Assembly: GCA_046715235.1 (NCBI GenBank)
Contig: JBKJZO010000212.1
Location: 1 to 26,056, forward strand
Direction: 5' to 3'
Source of the DNA: JBKJZO01 sp046715235
GTDB taxonomy: Bacteria; Actinomycetota; Actinomycetes; BP-191
Length of the DNA: 26,056 bases
Shown here: piece by piece, positions 15,204 through 23,127 of the stretch
Position numbering within the stretch: the stretch's first letter is position 1
How the letters are laid out: each line of letters begins with the position of its first letter
Program-made: the position numbers and the translations under genes
Notes under the pieces: model-generated
The model's input: only the letters and a program-made list of their open reading frames with translations
Database searches by the model: none
Told to the model about the DNA's origin: nothing

Positions 15204-15797
15204 ATGACCATCGACATGACCACCATCGCGGGCATGGTTCGCCGGCACGGCGTCGATATCGACGACGGGCGCGTTTCCGAGGCGGTCGAGGACGCGTTGG
15301 CTCACCTGCTGACGCCGCCGTACGCCGCCGCGCTCAGTGAGAGCGACCGTTCCGCGTTGATGGAGGGCGGCCTCGAGTTCGCTGCGGGCGAGCGTGAATA
15401 CGCGTCGGCAGTCGAGCGCACAGTCGGGCAGTACGCAGCCTTGATCGCCAACTCGATTCCGGTTGCGCTTGCCGCCACGCACATGGGTGTCACGCGGCCG
15501 CGCATACAACAGATGCTCACCAAGGGCGAGCTGTGGGGGATTCGCGTCGACGGGCGCTGGCTGCTGCCGCTCGCGCAGTTCGCCCCCAACGGCCGGCCAC
15601 ACCCGGGTCTGCCCGAGGTGCTCGGCGCGCTGCACGCCAACGACCGGCACCCCCTGAGCGTGCTCGCATTCCTGACGGCTCCCCAACCAGAGCTGGTTGT
15701 CGAAGGGGCTGCGCGCGCACCACTGGAGTGGCTGGCGTACGGCGGCCGTGCCGATGAGGTGCTGCCGCTGGTGGTCGGCATCGACCTGCTCGGCTGA
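15204..15797 (+). CDS. HTH antitoxin of RES-type toxin-antitoxin module
   Basis: 197 aa. The central helix-turn-helix (about residues 86-112, VALAATHMGVTRPRIQQMLTKG) is followed by GIRVDGRWLLPLAQF. The C-terminal part (about 134-190, LPEVLGALHANDRHPLSVLAFL and PLEWLAYGGRADEVLPLV) resembles the DUF2384/Xre-MbcA-ParS toxin-binding domain. The extended N-terminal helical region is longer than in the shortest antitoxins of this class. ATG 15204 has AGGAG at seven bases. The stop overlaps the toxin start (TGATG), the usual arrangement that ties the two proteins' synthesis together. It should neutralise the RES toxin and repress the operon through the inverted repeat upstream. Confidence 0.85.
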   Translation: MTIDMTTIAGMVRRHGVDIDDGRVSEAVEDALAHLLTPPYAAALSESDRSALMEGGLEFAAGEREYASAVERTVGQYAALIANSIPVALAATHMGVTRPRIQQMLTKGELWGIRVDGRWLLPLAQFAPNGRPHPGLPEVLGALHANDRHPLSVLAFLTAPQPELVVEGAARAPLEWLAYGGRADEVLPLVVGIDLLG

Positions 15798-16429
15798 TGC
15801 CGGAGCTCCCTTTACCGCCGACCCAGGCTCGGCTTCGACGCCTCACCGCCGACACCGATGTCGTCGCGGTGGCTCCGCACTCCACACTGTGGCGCGTGCA
15901 CCGGACGATCGGCACTCATGTTCAGCGCTGGAATCAGCTGCGCCACTACGGTCCGCTGCCGGATCGGCGATTCGAGCCGCATGACCCGCCGCTGCGCGAG
16001 CAGAAGAAGGGCGTCCTGTACCTGGCGTTGGACACCAAGACCTGCATCGCGGAGCTGTTCCAGACGACCAGGCTCGTCGACCGCCATACCGGGGCGCCTT
16101 ACCTGACCGGCCTGCGAGCGACCCGCGCCCTCCGCGTCCTCGACCTCACAGGGGACTGGCCGACGCGCGCCGGAGCCAGCCAGTCGATCAACTCCGGGTC
16201 GCGGGCGCAGGCATCGAGCTGGGCGCGCGCCATTCGTCAGACGTTCGTCGACGTCGACGGTCTCTGGTATCCCTCACGCATGCACGGCGGCGGGATGTGC
16301 ATAGCGCTCTTCGACACAGCAGGCGATGCGTTGCCGAACGTCCCAGTAGTGAGCGTGCCGCTGGCGCACCCGGCACTCGCAGGGCCGCTCGCGGGCCAGG
16401 CCGCCGAGCTCGGTTACGGCCTTGTCTAG
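15797..16429 (+). CDS. RES-domain toxin (NAD+-degrading family)
   Basis: 210 aa RES-domain protein, the toxin class that depletes NAD+ by hydrolysis or phosphorolysis (MbcT-type). The named residues are visible: Arg in STLWRVHR (R33), Tyr75 and Glu86 in GVLYLALDTKTCIAELF, and Ser160 in DGLWYPSRMHGGGMCIALFD. All appear intact, so the toxin should be active when unbound. Overlap with the antitoxin stop gives coupling. The C-terminus overlaps the start of the next membrane protein by eight bases, which may be incidental. Confidence 0.9.
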   Translation: MPELPLPPTQARLRRLTADTDVVAVAPHSTLWRVHRTIGTHVQRWNQLRHYGPLPDRRFEPHDPPLREQKKGVLYLALDTKTCIAELFQTTRLVDRHTGAPYLTGLRATRALRVLDLTGDWPTRAGASQSINSGSRAQASSWARAIRQTFVDVDGLWYPSRMHGGGMCIALFDTAGDALPNVPVVSVPLAHPALAGPLAGQAAELGYGLV

Positions 16430-17813
16430 CTCCCCGCGGCGGCTGCGGATCGCACTCGCGGTCGTCGGGTTGGCTGCGGCGATCGCGTCGGCCGCGGGCA
16501 TAGGCGTGCGCTCGACGTACGGCGGCCGCGCGGCGGTCGACGAGCCGCAGTACCTGCTGACCGCGCTCAGCCTCGGCGAGGACCGCGACCTGTCGATCGC
16601 CGACGAACTCGCCGCCGAACGTTGGCGCGACTTCCACACCTCGCGGCTGCCGGTGCAGACAGAGGTACTCGCGGGCGGCCGGCAGGTGAGCCCGCACGAC
16701 CCGCTGCTGCCGCTGTTGCTTGCTGTGCCGATGACAGTTGGCGGCTTCGTCTTGGCGAAGCTGACTCTGTGCGTGCTGTCCGGCTTGCTCGCGGCGCTGA
16801 CTCTCTGGGTCGCGGTACGCCGGACCGGCGCGCCTGTCGTTCTGAGTGGTGTTGTTGTGGGGTTTTTTGCGACCACCGCTCCACTTGCGGTCTACGGGCA
16901 GCAGGTCTATCCCGAGCTACCGGCCGCGCTGGCTGTGATGGCGGCGGTGGCCGCTCTGACGGGCGAGCTGTCGCGCCGCGCTCTGTCCGTGACGGCCGCC
17001 GCGGTCGTCGTACTGCCGTGGCTGTCCATCAAGTACGTCCCGGTCGCCGCCGCACTGGCCGCCGTCGTGTTGTGGCAGCTGTGGCGCGCCGGGCGGACGC
17101 GCGCGGCGGTCGTCGTCGGGGCGGCGCTGGGGGTCGCCGGGATCGCTTACCTGGCAGGACATCGGGTGTTGTACGGCGGCTGGACCAGCTATGCGACCGG
17201 TGACCATTTCCAGTCGTCGGGTGAGTTCGGCGTCGTCGGCTTCCAGCCCAACTACCTGGGGCGCAGCGCGCGGCTCGTCGGACTACTCGTCGATCGCGGC
17301 TTCGGCGTCGCGGCCTGGCAACCCATGTGGTTGTTGGCGATTCCCGCTCTCGCGGTGGCAGTGCGCCGCCGCCCGCGCTGGTTGCCGGCCGTCGTCGTAC
17401 CGCTGCTCGCCGGCTATCTCACGGCGACGTTCGTAGCGGTGACGATGCACGGTTTCTGGTGGCCGGGGCGTCAGCTCGTCGTGGTGCTGCCGCTCGCGGT
17501 GGTTCTCGTCGTGTGGTGGGCCGCGCAGGTACGCCGGCCCGTCCGGTTGGCGGCGCTGGGGCTCGGCGCGCTCGGCGCGCTCAACTATCTGTGGCTGGTG
17601 GCGGAGGGGCGGGCTCGACAGCTCACCTGGGTCGTCGACTTCGAGGAGGTCGGTAGCCCGGCGTACCGCTGGTTGCGGCCGTTGCTGCCGGACTACCGCA
17701 ACCCGAGCGCCGGGGTCTGGATCAGGCACGGCATCTGGATCGCCGTTTTCCTTGCGCTCGCGGCCGTTGAGCTCGGCGCGAGCCTGAACAACCGCGAACA
17801 TCGCGAGGAATAA
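16422..17813 (+). CDS. Polytopic membrane protein, GT-C glycosyltransferase-like
   Basis: 463 aa with about ten or more hydrophobic helices. After the first helix comes an extracytoplasmic loop with AVDEPQYLLTALSL; an acidic pair in this position is characteristic of GT-C fold lipid-linked-sugar transferases (PMT/ArnT-like). The later loops contain QVYPELPAALAV and a TMHGFWWPGRQLVVVLPLA segment. These features favour an uncharacterised mannosyl-transferase-like or related cell-envelope enzyme using polyprenyl-phosphate sugars; activity is not proven. The start is uncertain: TTG 16422 overlaps the toxin stop and gives a short basic N terminus before the first helix. It is followed by 100 bases of non-coding DNA. 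Confidence 0.7.
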   Translation: MSSSPRRLRIALAVVGLAAAIASAAGIGVRSTYGGRAAVDEPQYLLTALSLGEDRDLSIADELAAERWRDFHTSRLPVQTEVLAGGRQVSPHDPLLPLLLAVPMTVGGFVLAKLTLCVLSGLLAALTLWVAVRRTGAPVVLSGVVVGFFATTAPLAVYGQQVYPELPAALAVMAAVAALTGELSRRALSVTAAAVVVLPWLSIKYVPVAAALAAVVLWQLWRAGRTRAAVVVGAALGVAGIAYLAGHRVLYGGWTSYATGDHFQSSGEFGVVGFQPNYLGRSARLVGLLVDRGFGVAAWQPMWLLAIPALAVAVRRRPRWLPAVVVPLLAGYLTATFVAVTMHGFWWPGRQLVVVLPLAVVLVVWWAAQVRRPVRLAALGLGALGALNYLWLVAEGRARQLTWVVDFEEVGSPAYRWLRPLLPDYRNPSAGVWIRHGIWIAVFLALAAVELGASLNNREHREE

Positions 17814-17913
17814 CCAGTCGCCCCCTCGACCGTGGGGCGCCGCAGTCCTAGCGTCGGGTCGCAAGACAAATCGGACGCCCGAGCGGCAGCGCTGCCGCCA
17901 CAAGGAGGTCTTC

Positions 17914-18522
17914 ATGTTCGTACAGGTCATCCAGGGTCAGGTCTCCGACAAGGAAGAGGTGAAGGCGGCGCTCGACCGCTGGTACGAGCAAGTCGCGCCG
18001 CACTCGATCGGAACGCTCGGCTCGACCGCGGGAGTGACGAAGGACAACTACTGCGTCATCCTGGCCCGCTTCGAGTCGGAGGAAACCGCTCGCCAGAACA
18101 GCGACAAGCACGAGCAGCACCAGTGGTGGATGGAGACGTCGAAGCTGTTCGCCGGCGACGTGACGTTCCACGACTGTCGTGAGGTCATCGAGTGGGGCAA
18201 CGGCGGCTCCGACGACGCCGGTTTCGTTCAGATCATCCAGGGCCGCACGGACAACATCGAGCGGTTCCAGGAGCTCGACGCGCAGATGACGCCGCTGATG
18301 AAGGATCTCCGCCCCGACGTCATCGGCGGCTACACCGGGCTGCACGGCGACGGCGGCTTCACGACCGCTGCCTACTTCACCTCGGAGGCCGAGGCTCGCA
18401 AGGGTGAGAAGGCGGAGATGCCGGCAGAGGTAGCTGCCGTGATGGAGGAGCAGATGTCGCTCATGAAGGACGCGACGTTCTACGACCTGACCGACCCCTG
18501 GTTCTACACGATCCGCCGGTAA
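17914..18522 (+). CDS. Two-domain dimeric alpha-beta-barrel protein
   Basis: 202 aa consisting of two related halves. Half one (residues 1-93) starts MFVQVIQGQVSD and ends DVTFHDCREVIEW. Half two (about 101-202) starts GFVQIIQGRTDN and ends DATFYDLTDPWFY. Each has the beta-alpha-beta ferredoxin-like fold seen in ABM/monooxygenase-type stress proteins, here fused in tandem so that one chain makes the barrel that others make as dimers. No heme- or flavin-binding motif is certain. An excellent AGGAGG ribosome site lies seven bases before the ATG, suggesting strong expression. It appears monocistronic. Confidence 0.75.
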   Translation: MFVQVIQGQVSDKEEVKAALDRWYEQVAPHSIGTLGSTAGVTKDNYCVILARFESEETARQNSDKHEQHQWWMETSKLFAGDVTFHDCREVIEWGNGGSDDAGFVQIIQGRTDNIERFQELDAQMTPLMKDLRPDVIGGYTGLHGDGGFTTAAYFTSEAEARKGEKAEMPAEVAAVMEEQMSLMKDATFYDLTDPWFYTIRR

Positions 18523-18605
18523 CGAAGGCGGGACGGGAAGGCGTGGTCGCCCAGGCGCGATCACGCCGCCCGTCGTTGGTGCGTCGTTGCAGGGGAGCAG
18601 TGCGC

Positions 18606-18776
18606 ATGGCCACAACAACACCCACGCTCAGGCGTACGACGGCCGCTGCGATCGCGCTCTTCGCGGCGCTGCAGGTTGGCGGCTGCGGAAACGACGACGG
18701 CGCCGGCGTACGCGACGACGCGCCGACCCAGGCACCGGGGTCGGAGGTCACCAAGGACACCGGCAACGGGTATTAG
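18606..18776 (+). CDS. Small lipoprotein, 56 aa
   Basis: Begins MATTTPTLRRTTAAAIALFA and has the lipobox LQVGGC, giving a mature peptide of only about 30 residues, Asp/Gly-rich and ending TGNGY. GGGGAG lies about nine bases before the ATG. The family is not recognised. It precedes the MMPL transporter by 108 bases on the same strand and may be an accessory envelope peptide; that is inference. Confidence 0.6.
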   Translation: MATTTPTLRRTTAAAIALFAALQVGGCGNDDGAGVRDDAPTQAPGSEVTKDTGNGY

Positions 18777-18884
18777 CCTCGGGGTGTTTTCGGGGTGATC
18801 CCCGATAGCGTCGCCTGAGTTGATTCGAGAGGGTGGCGCCGGACGCGGGCGACGCCGCACGCGCCGTACACACTGGGAGCACCG

Positions 18885-21062
18885 ATGTTCGCTTGGCTGG
18901 GCCGGTTCGCGTACCGCCGGCGGCGCCCGATCCTCGTTGTATGGGTGCTGTTCTTCGTCGTCGGCATCGCGCTGGGCTCGCAGGTGTTCGGCCGAACCAA
19001 GTCCGATCTGAACGGCGGCGGCGAACTGAGCGAGTCGGTGCAGGCCGACGAGCGACTCTTCACCGAGCTCGTCGAGCGAAGTCCGCAGTCGCAGCAGGGG
19101 CCGCAGTACGCCGCCGTGATCTCTGGCAAGCCCGTCGACGACGAAGCGCTCATCGCCAGTGTCACCAATGTTGCCAGGCAGCTCCGCGGCGTTGCCGGTG
19201 TGAAGCAGGTGCTGCACCCCTATGCCCCCGAAGTGCCCGACGAAGTGCTCGAGCGCATAGTCAGCAAGGACCGGACGACCCTCATCGTTCAGGTCACGCT
19301 CGAGCCTGAGCTCAAACCGGAGGTCTTCGACAACGCCGTGGCACAGGGCAAGCGGCTGCTGAAGGCGATCGACGCGCCGACGGTGCGGATCGGCAGCGAA
19401 TGGTTCATCGACGACGAGTTCACCGAGCAGTCGGAGAAGGACATCCAGCGGGCCGAGATGGGCGCCCTGCCGGTGATCATGATCGCGATGTTCTTCATCC
19501 TCGGCGGCCTGATCGCAGCGAGCCTGCCGCTCGTACTCGCGGTCTTCAGCATTGCCGGCACGTTCCTCGTGCTGCTCGGCGTCACCTACCTGACCGACGT
19601 TTCCATCTACGCCATCAACGTCGCGACGATGTTCGGGCTGGGTCTGTCCTTCGACTACGGGCTGCTCGTCGTCCAACGGTTCCGTGAAGAGCGGGCGGCC
19701 GGGCTCGACGTTCCCAGCGCGATCGAGCGGACCAGCGCGACGGCGGGCGTGACGATCGCGTTCTCCGCCCTGACGGTCGCTGCCGCACTGTCCGGCATGT
19801 TCGTCTTCGACGATCCGATTCTGCGCTCGCTCGGCATGGGTGGCGTCGCCGTCGTTTTCGTTTCGCTGGCCGCCGGAATCACTTTGCTACCAGCACTTCT
19901 GGGCGTTGCGGGTAGCCGCATCAAACCGGCGAAGTCGCGAGCATCAGACCACGGGTACTTCTACCGGCTATCCCGGTTGGTTCAGCGCCGAGCGGCCGTC
20001 GTCGTCGTACTGGTCGCCGTGCTGCTCGCCATCAGTGCTTTGCCGTTCCTCGGCGTGAAGCTCGAGGGCGACGACTACCGCACGCTGCCGCGCGGATCCG
20101 AGACGCGGGCGGCGTACCAGCTGTTGCACGAGAAGTTCCCCGGCCTCAGCGACGAGCCCATCATCGTGTTGTTCGATGTACACGCGGACGACCCGCGATT
20201 CGCGGAGGCGATCGCACGGGTCAAGGCCATCGACGGCGTCGAGTCGGTCACACCCCGCGATCCGGCTCTCTACAAGCAGCCGCTCACAGTCGTCGAAGTA
20301 GTCGCCGAGGGGGCGAGCTCCGGCGACGCGGCGCAGCGCGTCACCGAGGAGATCCGCAGCATTAACTACGGCTTCGGCAAGCAGGTCACCGGCGAGGCGG
20401 CGTTCCTCATCGACTACAAGCACTCGCTGTCGTCACGGATGCCGTGGGCTTTCGGCGTCATCGCGCTCTCGACGTTGGTGCTGTTGTTCCTGATGACCGG
20501 GTCGGTGCTCGTGCCGATCAAGGCGATCCTGATGAACATCCTGTCGCTCGGCGCAACTTTCGGCGCCCTCGTCTGGATCTTCCAGGAGGGCCACCTGTCC
20601 GGGCTGCTCGGCTTCGATTCGACCGGCGCGCTGCACGTCGTCGTACCGGTCATCGTGTTCATCTTCGCGTTCGGCCTGTCCATGGACTACGAGGTGTTCC
20701 TGCTCTCGCGGATCAAGGAGGCCCACGACCACGGCTACGACAACGACGCAGCGGTCGCCGTCGGCCTGCAGCGCACCGGGCAGATCATCACGAGCGCAGC
20801 GCTGCTGATCGTGGTCGTGTTCGCGGGCTTCGCCGCCGGCGAGCTGCTGTTCATGAAGCAGATGGGTGTCGGGCTGGCGCTCGCGGTCATCGTCGACGCG
20901 ACGATCGTCCGGTCGCTGCTCGTGCCCGCGACGATGAAGCTGCTGGGGGAGCGCAACTGGTGGGCGCCCCGACCGCTGCGCCGGATCTACGACCGGTTCG
21001 GCCTCCACGAGCCGCCAAGTACACCGCACGCTGAAGAGGACACGGTCGGCGCCACACTCTGA
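18885..21062 (+). CDS. MMPL/RND-family transporter
   Basis: 725 aa exporter of the MmpL branch of the RND superfamily, acting in the cytoplasmic membrane with proton motive force. It has the two-repeat layout: helix 1 (PILVVWVLFFVVGIALG), a periplasmic domain (about 40-190), helices 2-6, a cytoplasmic linker, helix 7, a second periplasmic domain (about 395-515) and helices 8-12. The proton-relay Asp-Tyr pairs are present at D257-Y258 (SFDYGLLVVQRF) and D601-Y602 (SMDYEVFLLSRI). The short C-terminal tail lacks a large extra domain. GGGAG six bases before the ATG is the ribosome site. The substrate, lipid or other hydrophobic compound, is not indicated. Confidence 0.93.
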   Translation: MFAWLGRFAYRRRRPILVVWVLFFVVGIALGSQVFGRTKSDLNGGGELSESVQADERLFTELVERSPQSQQGPQYAAVISGKPVDDEALIASVTNVARQLRGVAGVKQVLHPYAPEVPDEVLERIVSKDRTTLIVQVTLEPELKPEVFDNAVAQGKRLLKAIDAPTVRIGSEWFIDDEFTEQSEKDIQRAEMGALPVIMIAMFFILGGLIAASLPLVLAVFSIAGTFLVLLGVTYLTDVSIYAINVATMFGLGLSFDYGLLVVQRFREERAAGLDVPSAIERTSATAGVTIAFSALTVAAALSGMFVFDDPILRSLGMGGVAVVFVSLAAGITLLPALLGVAGSRIKPAKSRASDHGYFYRLSRLVQRRAAVVVVLVAVLLAISALPFLGVKLEGDDYRTLPRGSETRAAYQLLHEKFPGLSDEPIIVLFDVHADDPRFAEAIARVKAIDGVESVTPRDPALYKQPLTVVEVVAEGASSGDAAQRVTEEIRSINYGFGKQVTGEAAFLIDYKHSLSSRMPWAFGVIALSTLVLLFLMTGSVLVPIKAILMNILSLGATFGALVWIFQEGHLSGLLGFDSTGALHVVVPVIVFIFAFGLSMDYEVFLLSRIKEAHDHGYDNDAAVAVGLQRTGQIITSAALLIVVVFAGFAAGELLFMKQMGVGLALAVIVDATIVRSLLVPATMKLLGERNWWAPRPLRRIYDRFGLHEPPSTPHAEEDTVGATL

Positions 21063-21070
21063 CCCGCTCT

Positions 21071-21144
21071 AGTGATCACTTTGTCAAACTTGTCGCCGGC
21101 TGCACGCGGAGAATCCAGCTCCCGGTTTGTCAAAATGATCCACT
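21071..21144. repeat. Imperfect inverted repeat between MMPL and ABC genes
   Basis: Arms 21071-21089 and 21125-21144 pair at about 17 of 19 positions around a 35-base loop. Both contain TTTGTCAAA, and the left arm also has the perfect palindrome AGTGATCACT (21071-21080). There is no T-tract, so an operator is as likely as a terminator. A possible -10 TAGGGT (21159-21164) lies seven bases before the ABC start. Confidence 0.5.
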
Positions 21145-21171
21145 CCCTGGTCAGGCCGTAGGGTTCAACAC

Positions 21172-22092
21172 ATGCCGGCTGTTGAGGTACGCGACCTGCG
21201 CAAGAGCTATGCCGACGTCGACGCCGTGCGCGGCATCTCGTTCGAGGTAGGCGAGGGCGAGGTCTTCGCGCTGCTCGGCCCCAACGGCGCGGGCAAGACG
21301 ACCACCACCGAGATCCTCGAGGGTTACCGCGCGCGCACGTCCGGCGACGTCGTCGTACTCGGCCACGACCCGGCCGACGGCAAGCGCGAGATGCGCGAGC
21401 GCATCGGCATCGTGCTGCAGTCGTGCGGCATCCTCGAGGAGCTGACGGTCGCCGAGACGCTCGAGATGTACGGCGCCTACTACTCGCGGTCGCGCCCGGT
21501 TGGCGAGCTGATCGACCTGGTCGAGCTCGACGGCAAGGACAACAAGCTGATCAAGACGCTCTCCGGAGGCCAGCGCCGGCGCCTCGACCTCGCGCTCGCG
21601 CTCGTTGGCGACCCCGACCTGGTCTTCCTCGACGAACCGACGACCGGCTTCGACCCGAGCGCCCGGCGTACGGCGTGGCGCACGATCCGCAACCTGTGCA
21701 ACCTCGGCAAGACGATCTTCCTGACGACGCACTTCATGGACGAAGCGCAGGAGCTCGCCGACCGGGTCGCCGTCATCGCCGGCGGCGAGATCGTCGCGAG
21801 CGGTACGCCGGCGACGCTCGGCGGGCGCGACACCGCGGCCAGTTCCGTGCAGTTCACTCTCCCGGCGACCGTCGCGGCCGCCGACCTTCCTGCGATCGCC
21901 GACGGCGAGGTCACAGTCGATGGCATGCATGTCGCGATTGCCACCCACGAACCCGTCGCGACGGCGTACCGGATCACGCAGTGGGCGATCGAGCGCGGCG
22001 CCGACCTCGAGGCGTTCTCGGTGACCCCGCCGACGCTCGAGGACATCTACCTCGCGCTCACCGGCCACACCGAGCAGGAGCCGGCGCCATGA
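21172..22092 (+). CDS. ABC exporter ATPase (DrrA-type)
   Basis: 306 aa nucleotide-binding subunit. Walker A GPNGAGKTT (36-44), Q-loop in IVLQSCG, signature LSGGQ (130-134), Walker B LVFLDEP (150-156) and H-loop H187 are all intact, so it should hydrolyse ATP. The C-terminal extension (about 220-306, ending TPPTLEDIYLALTG) is typical of the daunorubicin-resistance/ABC-2 export class. The start ATG 21172 lies seven bases after a -10-like TAGGGT, so the mRNA may be leaderless. The stop overlaps the permease start (ATGA). It works with the next gene as an ABC-2 exporter; the substrate is unknown. Confidence 0.95.
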   Translation: MPAVEVRDLRKSYADVDAVRGISFEVGEGEVFALLGPNGAGKTTTTEILEGYRARTSGDVVVLGHDPADGKREMRERIGIVLQSCGILEELTVAETLEMYGAYYSRSRPVGELIDLVELDGKDNKLIKTLSGGQRRRLDLALALVGDPDLVFLDEPTTGFDPSARRTAWRTIRNLCNLGKTIFLTTHFMDEAQELADRVAVIAGGEIVASGTPATLGGRDTAASSVQFTLPATVAAADLPAIADGEVTVDGMHVAIATHEPVATAYRITQWAIERGADLEAFSVTPPTLEDIYLALTGHTEQEPAP

Positions 22093-22916
22093 CCGAGCGA
22101 GCGGTGACCGAACGGCCGGTGACGATCGAGCGTCGCCGCGGTGACCTGCGGCTCGTCGCGCGGCAGGTTCGCTATGAGCACCGGGCCTTCTGGCGCAACA
22201 AGGTGCGGGCGTTCTTCGTCTTCCTGCTGCCGGTGATGTTCCTTTTCATCTTTGCGTCGCTCAACGGCAATGCGCCTACGGAGGTCGGGGCGACCGAGAA
22301 GGTGCGCTTCGTGACGTTCTTCGTGCCGGGCATGCTCGCCTTCGCGATCGTCGGCTCGACGTTCAGCAACCTGGCGATCGGCCTGGCCTACCTGCGTCAA
22401 TACGGCATCCTCAAGCGGATTCAGGGCACGCCCCTGCCTCGCAAGGTCTACCTCGCCGGTGTCATCGGCGGCGCGGTGATCACGACCCTGCAGCTCACGG
22501 TGCTGGTGCTGGTGATCGGGAAGGTCTTCTACGACGTCGACGTGCGACTCGAGACGCTGCCCGCGTTCCTGGTGATGGTCGTTCTGGGCACGGCGACGTT
22601 CTCTGCCCTCGGCATCGCGATCACCGCGATCATCCCGAACGGCGACGCGGCGCCAGCGGTCACCAACGCCGCAGTCCTGCCGCTGTCGTTCTTCTCCGGC
22701 GTGTGGTTCCCGATCGACGACGCGCCCGCGTGGGTCGGCACCATCGCCGGGATCTTCCCGATGCGTCCGTTCGCCCACTCGCTGCAGCACGCCTTCTTCC
22801 CGTTCTCGGACGCCCCCGGTTTCGTCATCGGCGACATCGTCCGGCTCGCGGTGTGGCTCGTGGTGGGCACGCTCATCTCGTTCCGCTGGTTCCGCTGGAC
22901 CGACAGCCGGCAATGA
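22089..22916 (+). CDS. ABC-2-type exporter permease
   Basis: 275 aa, six predicted membrane helices. It has a basic N terminus, the coupling segment YEHRAFWRNKVRAFFVFLLP and the ABC-2 loop LAYLRQYGILKRIQGTPLP, followed by helices to the conserved FFSGVWFPIDDAP region and a final helix ending SFRWFRW. This is the standard daunorubicin-resistance-type permease. ATG 22089 overlaps the ATPase stop (ATGA), and its own stop overlaps the start of the small acidic gene, so the three are coupled. Confidence 0.95.
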   Translation: MTERAVTERPVTIERRRGDLRLVARQVRYEHRAFWRNKVRAFFVFLLPVMFLFIFASLNGNAPTEVGATEKVRFVTFFVPGMLAFAIVGSTFSNLAIGLAYLRQYGILKRIQGTPLPRKVYLAGVIGGAVITTLQLTVLVLVIGKVFYDVDVRLETLPAFLVMVVLGTATFSALGIAITAIIPNGDAAPAVTNAAVLPLSFFSGVWFPIDDAPAWVGTIAGIFPMRPFAHSLQHAFFPFSDAPGFVIGDIVRLAVWLVVGTLISFRWFRWTDSRQ

Positions 22917-23059
22917 GCCAGACGCCCCCCGAGCCTGTGCTCCCCGATCGCGCCGACGACGACAGCGACGCCGGCTGGGGCGAGCCGCCGGCGTACGACG
23001 ACGACACCGACCGCGCGCTACTGGACGAGCGGCCCCCACACCACGAGGAACGGGCGTAA
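22913..23059 (+). CDS. Small acidic protein of the ABC operon, 48 aa
   Basis: Starts at the ATG overlapping the permease stop (ATGAGCC). The peptide is strongly acidic and Pro-rich (DRADDDSDAGWGEPPAYDDD, then a LLDERPPHHEE end). Similar short proteins with a DxGWGE/DRPPH-type layout occur in other actinobacteria, but no function is known to me. Its coupling to the permease suggests it is a genuine third product of the operon and not a chance frame. Confidence 0.65.
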   Translation: MSQTPPEPVLPDRADDDSDAGWGEPPAYDDDTDRALLDERPPHHEERA

Positions 23060-23092
23060 GCAGCCGCCCGGTTTGGGGGTATTTCGGGTGAA

Positions 23093-23121
23093 TTGACATC
23101 GCCACAATCCGCGAGCACTCT
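23093..23121 (+). promoter_or_regulatory. Candidate promoter for the C-loop RNA
   Basis: A perfect TTGACA (23093-23098) is followed at 17 bases by CACTCT (23116-23121), a moderate -10. A transcript beginning near 23128 would start with the hairpin TTCACCC-GGTT-GGGTGAA (23140-23157). A further GGGTGAA lies at 23086-23092, just upstream of the -35, and may form an alternative operator with the hairpin arm. Confidence 0.5.
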
Positions 23122-23127
23122 GTAACT

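Noticed and set aside
18561..19676. 371-codon minus-strand open frame
   Set aside because: Shadow of the MMPL gene; low-complexity Arg/Asp-rich translation without a family match.
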